Below are positions 1-6,735 of a DNA stretch of 10,895 nucleotides, one piece after another (position 1 is the stretch's first letter; each line of letters begins with the position of its first letter). The stretch is from Candidatus Zixiibacteriota bacterium. GTDB lineage: Bacteria; Zixibacteria; MSB-5A5; SM1-73. The position numbers and the translations under genes are program-made. Location of the stretch: the NCBI GenBank assembly GCA_023127875.1, contig JAGMFA010000068.1, positions 1-10,895 on the forward strand, read 5' to 3'. The notes under the pieces were generated by a model. That model did no database searches. It had not been told where the DNA came from and saw only the letters and a list, made by a program, of their open reading frames with translations.

Positions 1-246
1 ACTGTTTCCTGCTCCTCTTAGTAACCAGTAGAAATTACAAACAATTAAATGTAACAATCCACTCCTAATCTCATGCAATACCACACAAAGAAAGATAAAA
101 GCGATGGAGACCATTCCGAAAATGGCACCCGATGCTCCTGCCTGTCTCGACCCAAGGATGCCGATGAAGAAAAGGAGCAACAAAAAGGTGGCATGAACCC
201 TAATCGGTATCCCGAAAAGCTTTCCGATCTGAAATGACCATTTCAT
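1..246 (-). CDS. Site-2 protease-like (M50) membrane protein, 5' part only, interrupted or divergent before the active site
   Basis: The reading frame starts at ATG 246 and stays open to the window edge (82 residues visible). An AGGAGA Shine-Dalgarno lies 7 bases upstream. The opening, MKWSFQIGKLFGIPIRVHAT, followed by a hydrophobic segment (about residues 20-31) and a second one (about 41-57) ending in VVLHE, is typical of the SpoIVFB/Rip-type branch of site-2 proteases. These cut substrates inside the membrane using a zinc bound by HExxH. Here His58-Glu59 is followed by Ile-Arg-Ser instead of Leu-Gly-His. Everything after it (nucleotides about 1-69) is unlike the family and more AT-rich. 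The gene is therefore interrupted by an insertion, rearranged, or joined wrongly at an assembly edge. It lies downstream of the Lon-like gene on the same strand, separated by repeats. The family call is firm for residues 1-59; whether a working product exists is unknown. Confidence 0.7.
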   Translation of the reverse strand, partial: MKWSFQIGKLFGIPIRVHATFLLLLFFIGILGSRQAGASGAIFGMVSIAFIFLCVVLHEIRSGLLHLIVCNFYWLLRGAGNS

Positions 247-262
247 ACACGTTCTCCTTTAA

Positions 263-318
263 CCTTTCCCCTATCTCCCCCTTCCCAATTTTATGGAAAG
301 GGGAACAGAGGGGTGAGG
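263..318. repeat. Imperfect 24-base inverted repeat just upstream of the S2P-like start
   Basis: Positions 263-286 pair with 295-318 at 18 of 24 positions without gaps, around an 8-base AT loop. One arm is pyrimidine-rich and the other purine-rich. On the minus strand the hairpin ends about 6 bases before the AAAGGAG ribosome site of the S2P-like gene, so it lies in that gene's leader or between it and the Lon-like gene. It lacks a T-run on the minus strand, so it is not a clear intrinsic terminator. It may be one more dispersed repeat. Confidence 0.5.
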
Positions 319-384
319 TCATTTCTTGATGCTGATGCATCGAAGATCACGCCCATATGGGCGGCCACCGAATTCAGACCGATT

Positions 385-466
385 CGTAGGGACAGCCTCA
401 TTTGAGTCAACTGACCTTGTGGCTGTCCACATCAGGGTCCGGACAGGGACGAGCCCTGTCCCTACG
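385..466. repeat. 82-base inverted-repeat element with nested, competing stems
   Basis: The outer arms CGTAGGGACAG (385-395) and CTGTCCCTACG (456-466) are perfect inverted repeats. Inside lie GGACAGCC (390-397) with GGCTGTCC (421-428), and GGACAGGG (441-448) with CCCTGTCC (454-461, loop ACGAG). Because the inner stems share bases with the outer stem, the element can fold either as one long stem or as two hairpins. No coding potential is evident. It is probably a dispersed palindromic repeat. Confidence 0.65.
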
Positions 467-474
467 TTGCCATG

Positions 475-541
475 TGTCATTCTGAGCCCGAAGGGCGAAG
501 AATCTCAAAAAACCAGATCCTTCGCTTCGCTCAGGATGACA
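475..541. repeat. TGTCATTCTGA-type inverted-repeat element, copy 1
   Basis: The arm starting TGTCATTCTGAGC at 475 is inverted, with few differences, by the arm ending GCTCAGGATGACA at 541. The left arm carries a small extra hairpin GCCC-gaa-GGGC (486-496). The arms continue as GCGAAGAATCT and AGATCCTTCGC around an A-rich centre. Elements with these ends are, from general knowledge, dispersed in high copy in many uncultured bacterial genomes. A second, more diverged member lies at 3989-4126. Confidence 0.7.
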
Positions 542-561
542 ATGGGGTTAAACGTTTCCCT

Positions 562-592
562 GTTGGGGCTGGGGTTGAACCCCAGCCCCAAC
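562..592. repeat. Perfect 31-base palindrome (15-base arms)
   Basis: The arms GTTGGGGCTGGGGTT (562-576) and AACCCCAGCCCCAAC (578-592) are perfect reverse complements around one central G. The palindrome lies 39 bases past the stop of the Lon-like gene on the minus strand. It could slow or end transcription there, but no T-run follows in that direction. It also fits the dispersed GC-rich palindromes seen elsewhere in the window. Confidence 0.65.
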
Positions 593-631
593 TACGGATA
601 TGGTCTTCAGACCTGTCCGACAGATTCTTGC

Positions 632-3079
632 TTATGATTCTTTGCCTGTTTCTTCTACTCTAAAGTTCTTCCAGCTCTCGGCGTATTGTCTGAGTTGTTT
701 GTCCACCAGATCGTTTACGCTTCCCTCCTCAAAGGTGCCATCCTCTTTTCTTTCTCCTGCTTTGACCCCGGTGAGAACCTCGATGCCCTGATCGATGGTC
801 TTTGCCGGATAGATACGGAATTTCCCTTCCTTTACTGCTTCCACTACCTCGTTCTTCAACATCAGATCCTTCACGTTCTGATGGGGGATCATCACCCCTT
901 GAGTGCCGGTCAAGCCAAAGGCTTTGCAAACATGATAGAAGCCTTCTATCTTTTCATTTACTCCGCCGATAGGCTGGATTTCTCCTTTCTGATTTATCGA
1001 GCCGGTGACCGCTATATCTTGCCTTAAGGGAAATCCGGACAGGCTGGAAAGGATAGCATACACCTCGGTGGAGGAGGCGCTGTCTCCTTCCACTCCGGAG
1101 TATGATTGCTCAAAACAGATGCTGGCACTCATGGTCATGGGTTTATTCTGGGCATATTTTCCTCTGAGGTAGCCGCCTAAGATGAGCACCCCTTTGTTGT
1201 GGGTTGCTCCGGAGAGATCGGCTTCCCTTTCGATATTTATTACCCCGGCTCTTCCCATGGAGGTTCTTGCGGTTATGCGGGTGGGCTTGCCAAAGGTGTA
1301 TTCGCCAAGGTCATAAACTGAAAGACCGTTGATCTGGCCGGTCACAACTCCTTCAGAATCTATCATGATGGTTCCATCCTCGATCATCTCCTGAATCTTA
1401 TCCTCGAGCAAACTTACCCGCGCTGTCCATTCCTCAATAGCCTTTTCCACATGTTCGAGCTTCACCACATGGCTTTCTGCATTGGTTGCCCAATAGCTTG
1501 CCTCCCGGATCAGGTCGGCAATGATAGTGAATCGGGTGGATAGTTTTTTCTGACTTCCTGCCACCCTCACCCCAAACTCCACCACTGCACCCACGCCGCT
1601 TTTATCAAATGGCAAAAGCTTGTCTTCGTCACAGATCTTCTTTATAAAGCAGGCATACTGGTGAATATTCTGTTCATCCTTGGGCATCACTGAATCGAAA
1701 TCCGCCTTCACCTTGAATATCTTCTTGAAATCTGCGTCCAGATGATAAAGCAGATGATAAAGGCGGTTATCCCCGATCATCACCACATCCACCTTGGTTT
1801 CGATCGGCTCCGGCTTCATGGCCGAGGTGCCCAGAAGATAAAAAGGATCATAAGCTCCGATCTCCTCTTTTCCATATTTTAAGGACCGCTTAAGAGCTTG
1901 CCATGATCCGGGCTCGATCAAAAGATCCAGTGCATTTACAACCAGATAACCCCCATTTGCTTTTAGATATGATCCCGCCTTTATTCTGGTGAAATCCGTT
2001 TTCCATATACCACCGCGATCTGCCACCCTCTCAATGGTTCCAAACAGATTTTTGTAGGAGGGGGTGGTCTCAATTATTATGGGGACGGTCTTGGTTTCGG
2101 AATTGTCCACTACCACGTTCACCCGATATTCTAAGAATTCATCTTCGGGTTTGACAAATTGAAGTCCGGGTATGGGCATCTCCGGCGTTTTCTCTTTGGT
2201 TGGCTTGAACCTGTCTAAATTATTGATCAAACTTTCTTCTACTTCATCTAAATAGGTTTGGAGCTTTTCGTATTTTTCTTTTATCTCTTTGATCAAATCT
2301 CTAATCAGAGGAACTATAATTTCCCTATCCAAAGCGTCCAATGCTTTTTCTAACTCCTTGACGATCTCCTTCCCCTCTTTGAAAATATCCTCCATCAACT
2401 CTGCCAAGGCACCGTACTTGGTCTTTAGAATTACAAATTTCTCTTGGGGGAAATTTCCCGCCTTGACCTGTTTTTCCAATTTTGCCAGACTAGCGGGCTT
2501 GCCTTCAATAACCGGTTGAACGTCCGGCTTGACAAAAGGTCCCATCTGAATCTGCACCAAAGCAAAACCTTCTTTTTTCACCTGTTTCTCAAATTCCTCT
2601 AAGATAGCTTTTTGTCCCTGCTCGGACTCCTTGATAAATTCCTTTCGTTTCTCCTTGTAAGCTTCGCTTTCAAACATAGAGGGAATGTTTTTCTTAAGAG
2701 AAATTATAAGGCTTTCTATATCTTTTCTGAAAAGCTTCCCTTCTCCGGCCGGAAGGCTTATGGCTCTGGGCATGTCCGGATTTTTGAAGTTGTTCACGTA
2801 ACATTTGTCTTCCGGAATAGTTCCCGGTTTCTCCAGCTTTTCCAGAAGATGTTTGATCGCCGTCATCCTTCCGGTGCCTACGAAGCCGGTCACAAAGATG
2901 TTATAACCGATGCTTTTTATATCCAGTCCCAATTTGATCGCCTTCACGGCCCGATCTTGTCCGATGATCCAGTCACATGGCTCCACGTCGTCGGTTGTTT
3001 TTAATTCTAACTTATCCACCGGACAGCGCCATCTGAGTTTTTCGATCGAGACCTCCTCGAATTTAAAATTCTGTGCCAT
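632..3079 (-). CDS. Lon-like protease, AAA_32/LonC-type (peptidase S16)
   Basis: Cytoplasmic Lon-family protease of about 815 residues. Numbering here is from an upstream GTG at 3088 that also fits the frame. The ATG at 3079 is the better start, because AAGGAG lies 10 bases before it and only 1 base before the GTG. An N-terminal AAA-like region carries a Walker A-like GFVGTGRMT (68-76), with Arg and Met where classical P-loops have Lys and Thr/Ser. The middle (about 140-300) is charged and probably coiled coil. The Walker B-like strand is YLVVNALDLL (381-390), with no Glu after the Asp. The C-terminal S16 domain has catalytic Ser670 in GDSAS and Lys713 in GGVNEKIEG. The order of parts matches the AAA_32-Lon family (COG1067), not classical Lon with its N-terminal substrate domain. 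Proteolysis is well supported; ATP dependence is not assured. It is probably co-transcribed with the MscS-like gene 48 bases upstream. Confidence 0.92.
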   Translation of the reverse strand: MAQNFKFEEVSIEKLRWRCPVDKLELKTTDDVEPCDWIIGQDRAVKAIKLGLDIKSIGYNIFVTGFVGTGRMTAIKHLLEKLEKPGTIPEDKCYVNNFKNPDMPRAISLPAGEGKLFRKDIESLIISLKKNIPSMFESEAYKEKRKEFIKESEQGQKAILEEFEKQVKKEGFALVQIQMGPFVKPDVQPVIEGKPASLAKLEKQVKAGNFPQEKFVILKTKYGALAELMEDIFKEGKEIVKELEKALDALDREIIVPLIRDLIKEIKEKYEKLQTYLDEVEESLINNLDRFKPTKEKTPEMPIPGLQFVKPEDEFLEYRVNVVVDNSETKTVPIIIETTPSYKNLFGTIERVADRGGIWKTDFTRIKAGSYLKANGGYLVVNALDLLIEPGSWQALKRSLKYGKEEIGAYDPFYLLGTSAMKPEPIETKVDVVMIGDNRLYHLLYHLDADFKKIFKVKADFDSVMPKDEQNIHQYACFIKKICDEDKLLPFDKSGVGAVVEFGVRVAGSQKKLSTRFTIIADLIREASYWATNAESHVVKLEHVEKAIEEWTARVSLLEDKIQEMIEDGTIMIDSEGVVTGQINGLSVYDLGEYTFGKPTRITARTSMGRAGVINIEREADLSGATHNKGVLILGGYLRGKYAQNKPMTMSASICFEQSYSGVEGDSASSTEVYAILSSLSGFPLRQDIAVTGSINQKGEIQPIGGVNEKIEGFYHVCKAFGLTGTQGVMIPHQNVKDLMLKNEVVEAVKEGKFRIYPAKTIDQGIEVLTGVKAGERKEDGTFEEGSVNDLVDKQLRQYAESWKNFRVEETGKES

Positions 3080-3127
3080 CGTGGTCACGCTCCTTCTTTT
3101 GCTTGAATAATAGGTTAGGTATCATCG

Positions 3128-3871
3128 TTAGTTTCTATCGTTTGTTTGATTGGGATTTTCTTTTTCGGATGGATTTGAAATCTCACCTGAACTTACACCC
3201 CTCGTTTTTTCCGACTCAAGGATCTTGTTTACAATTTTCCCAGCTACATCTTTGCTCCCCAATCCGAAAGCCAAAGCGAAACCAAATGCCATTGCACCGA
3301 TGATTATCAAAACGGAGTTCACCAGAATATGGGTAGCGACTCCTAATTCTTCTAAAGACATTGCCACAGCGAAGAATATAATAAGATATTGTACTATTTT
3401 GCCAAGCAATTCCCTATGAGCCAGATCATAACTTGTAGCCGCCACCTTGACCATTCCTTTGAAAAAGGAGGAGAGGAGTACCCCGATTATGATTATCAAG
3501 ACGGCTGCGATCAGATTGGGAATGAAGGATATTATCCTGTTTATCAGGTCGCTGATTAAGCTCAGCTTTAAAACGTCAGCGGCGATATAAATGAAGAACA
3601 GAAAAATGATCCAGAAGAACACGGTTCCCAGGATGTCAGCAAGGGAGTGTTTAATGTCTCCTCTGGATAAGAATTTCGACAGTCCGGACCTTTCGCCGAA
3701 TTTTTCAAAGCGCATTGCCACCAAAAGCTTAATTAGAGCGGCCTTTAGGATTTTTGCAACCAGCCAACCCAAAAGCAGTATCACCAATGCTCCCACCAAT
3801 GAGGGAAGCAGGTTGATTATCTTCTCGCCGGTCGATTTTAACGGTTCCAAAAACAACTCTTTAGGATCCAT
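3128..3871 (-). CDS. MscS-related small membrane protein with duplicated TM-helix motif
   Basis: A 247-residue inner-membrane protein with about five hydrophobic segments (roughly 22-44, 80-100, 113-136, 158-174, 182-205). IINLLPSLVGALVILLLGW (from residue 18) and IISFIPNLIAAVLIIIIGV (from residue 113) are clearly related, giving an internal duplication. This pattern matches the conserved TM-helix family of mechanosensitive-channel-like proteins. The Gly/Ala-rich GAMAFGFALAFGLGSKD (192-208) resembles the pore-lining TM3 of MscS. The protein ends soon after in a polar tail and lacks the beta domain and cytoplasmic cage of full MscS channels. It may be a minimal channel or a membrane scaffold; gating by tension is an inference. 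Start: ATG 3871 with AAGGAG about 4 bases upstream. The Lon-like gene follows after 48 bases, suggesting an operon. Confidence 0.8.
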   Translation of the reverse strand: MDPKELFLEPLKSTGEKIINLLPSLVGALVILLLGWLVAKILKAALIKLLVAMRFEKFGERSGLSKFLSRGDIKHSLADILGTVFFWIIFLFFIYIAADVLKLSLISDLINRIISFIPNLIAAVLIIIIGVLLSSFFKGMVKVAATSYDLAHRELLGKIVQYLIIFFAVAMSLEELGVATHILVNSVLIIIGAMAFGFALAFGLGSKDVAGKIVNKILESEKTRGVSSGEISNPSEKENPNQTNDRN

Positions 3872-4234
3872 TTTTCTCCTTTTTTCTTTTTTAGGTGAAC
3901 ATCGCTTTTTGGAAAAGGCTCAAACTTTTCCGATAGTTTTTTTATTGAATTCCTTTTTCAAACAAATACAAATGCAAAAATGATTTTTACATGTCATTCT
4001 GACTCCGCCTTTGGCGGAGGAAGAATCTGACTTCCACCAGTCTGCGTGTAAAACTCAGCCATGCGAAAAGGCTTGAAGCCAGGCAAACATATAGAAAGAT
4101 GTTTCGCTTCTCTCAACATGACATGTCCTATGGATCCTGCGGACAATATGTCTACTTATTTTATTCGTTTGCTATAAATTCTTCTTTTTCCATTCAGAGA
4201 ATTACCGTTCAGTAAATCTTCTCAGTGAAATTCT
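3872..4234. other. Intergenic space, 363 bases, largely one repeat element
   Basis: This lies between the permease stop and the MscS-like start, both on the minus strand. It holds the TGTCATTCTGA-type element at 3989-4126 and a small hairpin, GGAAAAG/CTTTTCC (3911-3917 with 3925-3931). On the plus strand that hairpin is followed 5 bases later by a run of seven T, but no plus-strand gene needs a terminator there. The MscS-like promoter should lie here on the minus strand, but I see no convincing -35/-10 pair. No coding sequence was recognised. Confidence 0.6.
3989..4126. repeat. TGTCATTCTGA-type inverted-repeat element, diverged copy 2
   Basis: The ends ACATGTCAT (3989-3997) and ATGACATGT (4118-4126) are perfect inverted repeats. 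The similarity continues inward as TTCTGA against TCAAC and TTTCGCTTC. The left arm has an extra hairpin, CTCCGCC-ttt-GGCGGAG (4003-4019), followed by AAGAATCTGA. The outline matches the element at 475-541: same ends, same AAGAATCT word, and a hairpin in the same place. The centre is longer and unrelated. Confidence 0.65.
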
Positions 4235-6475
4235 CTATTTGACCCCAACCTTTTTGCCGGCGATTATCTTTTCTACCCATGATCTCTCCTGGGGTTGAAA
4301 TTTCTTGAAGACTATTATTGGCTGGGATATCTGTTCGGCCACCTCCTCTGGAACGGAGGTAAAAAGAAGCTGTTCTATGGTTCCTCCTTTACTCTCCCCC
4401 ATGAGCAAAAGGTCCCCCTCCTGAATCTGACCTGCAATGGCTTTAGCCGGTTCTTCAGCTTTAAGGACTTTTCGCTCACTTTTGATCTTTAAGTTTGCTT
4501 TCTCCACGAAGGAGTCGATCCATCTTTTTGCCTGAATCTCTTCTTCAGCACTGGCGTCCTGGGGAATGGCATGCAACAGCAAAAGATCAGCTTTAAACTT
4601 CTCCACTAAGGCCGGGCTTAGCTCTGCTGCCAAGAAAGAGTTCACATTGTCCGTGGCGGTGATTATGATTCGCCCAACCTGATCCATCTTCTCACCGCAT
4701 ACCACAGCCACATTGCAGGGCGCTTCTTTAAGCACCATGTCCATAACCGTGGTCAAGATCTTCTCCAGCATCTTCTCCGGTCTGGATCGTCCCATGATGA
4801 TAAAGTTGCAATCCTCCTCCTCTGCCGTCTCCAGTATACCATAGGAGAGGCGGTGGGTGAGTTTGATCAGCTTGTCGAATTTTACCTTTTCCTGTCTGGC
4901 GATATTCTCCGCTCGAGATAAAAGAAGCCTTTGCTGAGAAAAATCAGCCAGCCCCTTTCTCAAAGGTGTCCCCTGAGGGATCTCCACCACGTTTAGTGCA
5001 ATCACCTCCCCGTCGAATTTCTTGGCGATGGCACAGGCAGTCATCATAAGCATTCCCAATGTATTGGGATTGGCTACAGGGACTAAAATCTTATATTCTT
5101 TCCTCTCCTGGCGTTGCAAAATCTCCTTCAAACGCCTGTGTTTTTCCACCGTCTCCTTCTGCTCTTTGGAATAAACAAGATAGACCAGACTCCCCAGACC
5201 CAACCAGCCTGCGCCCAGAAGGTAGGTTTGAGGACTCACGAACGCCAAGATCAAAACGTTGCAGGCGATGGCTAAAAGTGGAATCACTGGATGCCAGGGT
5301 AATTTAAAGGGACGCTTAAGCCGGGGCTCCTTTTTGCGTAACATTATCACGGAAAGATTCACTAAAATAAGAGCAAAAAGAAAGCAGAAATTAGCCAGGT
5401 GAGCTGCAAACTTCACCTCTCCGGAGAGGGTAAAGAATAAGATAACCACCCCCACTGCGGCAACTGCTGTATATGGGGTTTTGAATTTGGGATGCAGTCT
5501 GAAGATTTTGCCCGGAAGATACCCGTCCCTGCCCATGGCATAGGTCTGACGCGCCGCCGCCAGAACGGTAGCATTTAAAGCGGAGATGGTAGCCAAAAGC
5601 CCGGCGATCAAAACGAAAAGAAGCCCATAGCTTCCCAAAACCTTACCCGCTATCAGAACCAAAGGAGCGGCAGAGGTTCCCAGGGTTTGATAATCTAAGA
5701 TTCCCACCGAGACCAAAACCACCCCAACATAGATCAACATGGGGATAAAAAGTGAAAGCAAAATCGCCTTGGGAACGGTTTTTTTCGGATTCTTGATCTC
5801 CTCGGAGGCGCTGGAGATCAGCTCAAATCCAAAAAAGGATATATAGATTAAAGCGGTGGCAGAGATTATGCCGGTGAATCCAAACGGAGCAAATGGTTTC
5901 AAATTTCCCACTTTCACATAAGGAATGCACAATCCTATGAAGATAATAAGCATGGCTATCTTTGCAAGGGTGAAGAAATTTTGAGTTTTCCCGCTCTCTT
6001 TGGTCCCCTTTATATTAATCAAAAGTAGAAGTAAGGCGATGGCAAAAGCGCTGAACTTGATAGGGGGTGAAATCTTTACTACCAGATCCAGAAGTGGATT
6101 AAAATGTTCAGCGAAACCAAGAGCGTAAAGAGCACAAGCCACCACGCTTCCGAAGATCAGCGCCCAACCGCTTAAGAATGCTATATAACCACCCAATCCC
6201 TGATGGACGAAGGTATAACCGCCTCCAGCCAATGGAATGGAGGAGGAAAGCTCGGAATAGGAGAGGGCGGTGAACAGGGTCATCAGACCGCAGAGGATGT
6301 AGGAGATGGTGGCCGCCGGTCCGGCTATGCCTGCCGCCATCCCGCTTAGGATAAAAATTCCCGCCCCGATCATGGCTCCCACCCCCAAAGTGGTCGCTTC
6401 TAAAAGCCCCAACTCCCGGCTGAATTTTATCTCCGCTTCGGTGGATGGGGCCTCTTTTGTTTTGTTTTTATCCAT
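4235..6475 (-). CDS. APC-superfamily amino-acid permease fused to two UspA-like domains
   Basis: Inner-membrane amino-acid transporter of about 746 residues. Residues about 20-437 form a 12-helix APC core. GAMIGAGIFI (34-43) is the broken-helix substrate site of TM1, and FFGFELISSASEEIKNP (215-231) is the family's TM6 and following loop. The ARQTYAMGRDGYLPG stretch (309-323) is typical of the cationic amino-acid transporter/YfnA-like branch. After a charged linker (438-460), two universal-stress-protein folds follow: one starting YKILVPVAN (462-470), the other GRIIITATD (602-610) and ending IIVF. The usual nucleotide loop is degenerate in the first (GRSRPEK) and partly kept in the second (GESKGG...TSV). 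Such permease-Usp fusions are known; the tail probably tunes transport in response to nucleotide or stress. Start: ATG 6475. A TTG at 6478 also fits and is better spaced (8 bases) from AAGGA. The exact substrate is unknown. Confidence 0.9.
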   Translation of the reverse strand: MDKNKTKEAPSTEAEIKFSRELGLLEATTLGVGAMIGAGIFILSGMAAGIAGPAATISYILCGLMTLFTALSYSELSSSIPLAGGGYTFVHQGLGGYIAFLSGWALIFGSVVACALYALGFAEHFNPLLDLVVKISPPIKFSAFAIALLLLLINIKGTKESGKTQNFFTLAKIAMLIIFIGLCIPYVKVGNLKPFAPFGFTGIISATALIYISFFGFELISSASEEIKNPKKTVPKAILLSLFIPMLIYVGVVLVSVGILDYQTLGTSAAPLVLIAGKVLGSYGLLFVLIAGLLATISALNATVLAAARQTYAMGRDGYLPGKIFRLHPKFKTPYTAVAAVGVVILFFTLSGEVKFAAHLANFCFLFALILVNLSVIMLRKKEPRLKRPFKLPWHPVIPLLAIACNVLILAFVSPQTYLLGAGWLGLGSLVYLVYSKEQKETVEKHRRLKEILQRQERKEYKILVPVANPNTLGMLMMTACAIAKKFDGEVIALNVVEIPQGTPLRKGLADFSQQRLLLSRAENIARQEKVKFDKLIKLTHRLSYGILETAEEEDCNFIIMGRSRPEKMLEKILTTVMDMVLKEAPCNVAVVCGEKMDQVGRIIITATDNVNSFLAAELSPALVEKFKADLLLLHAIPQDASAEEEIQAKRWIDSFVEKANLKIKSERKVLKAEEPAKAIAGQIQEGDLLLMGESKGGTIEQLLFTSVPEEVAEQISQPIIVFKKFQPQERSWVEKIIAGKKVGVK

Positions 6476-6520
6476 CAAGCGATATTTCCTTTTCCTCTCT
6501 TAACCGTCGGTAAAATTCTC

Positions 6521-6578
6521 TTTGTAGTTGCCCAATTTATTGGGCATTTTTTGGCTCGATAAATCGAGCAACTACAAA
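6521..6578. repeat. Three-way-junction repeat, unit 1
   Basis: The outer arms TTTGTAGTTG (6521-6530) and CAACTACAAA (6569-6578) close two internal hairpins: GCCCAAT-tt-ATTGGGC (6530-6545) and GCTCGAT-aa-ATCGAGC (6554-6569). A run of six T (6547-6552) lies between them. Unit 1 is followed by a tail (TTCAAAACATTATTCAGAAT and onward) shared with unit 2. It is non-coding. The first hairpin plus T-run looks like an intrinsic terminator on the plus strand. Confidence 0.85.
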
Positions 6579-6633
6579 TTCAAAACATTATTCAGAATTA
6601 CGTAAACTCTCTTGTTCAATTCTCAAAAGACCT

Positions 6634-6689
6634 CTGTAGTTGCCCAATTTATTGGGCATTTTTTGGCTCGATAAATCGAGCAACTACAG
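6634..6689. repeat. Three-way-junction repeat, unit 2
   Basis: This is identical to unit 1 from GTAGTTG (from 6636) through CAACTAC (to 6687), with compensating outer bases: CTG...CAG here against TTG...CAA in unit 1. The change keeps the outermost pair complementary. The tail matches that of unit 1 with one substitution and lacks about 10 bases near its end, so the repeat period is 112 bases from unit 1 to 2 and 102 from unit 2 to 3. Confidence 0.85.
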
Positions 6690-6735
6690 ATTCAAAACAT
6701 TATTCAAAATTACGTAAACTCTTCTCAAAGGACCT

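Noticed and set aside
15..50. A possible Cas12a-type CRISPR repeat end at the left edge (TAATTTCTACTG on the minus strand)
   Set aside because: The GTAGA half needed for the repeat hairpin is missing, there is only one copy, and no spacer periodicity is seen.
326..637. 103-residue plus-strand reading frame in the gap after the Lon-like gene
   Set aside because: It is made entirely of the stacked inverted repeats, with no ribosome site and no protein-like composition.
3080..3127. Separate promoter for the Lon-like gene (TATTAT at 3107-3112)
   Set aside because: No acceptable -35 hexamer lies 16-18 bases upstream, and the 48-base gap is better explained by co-transcription.
4196..4236. AGAGAATT/AATTCTCT inverted repeat at the permease 3' end as a terminator
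   Set aside because: The loop is 25 bases, the stem is 8 AT-rich pairs overlapping the stop codon, and no T-run follows on the minus strand.
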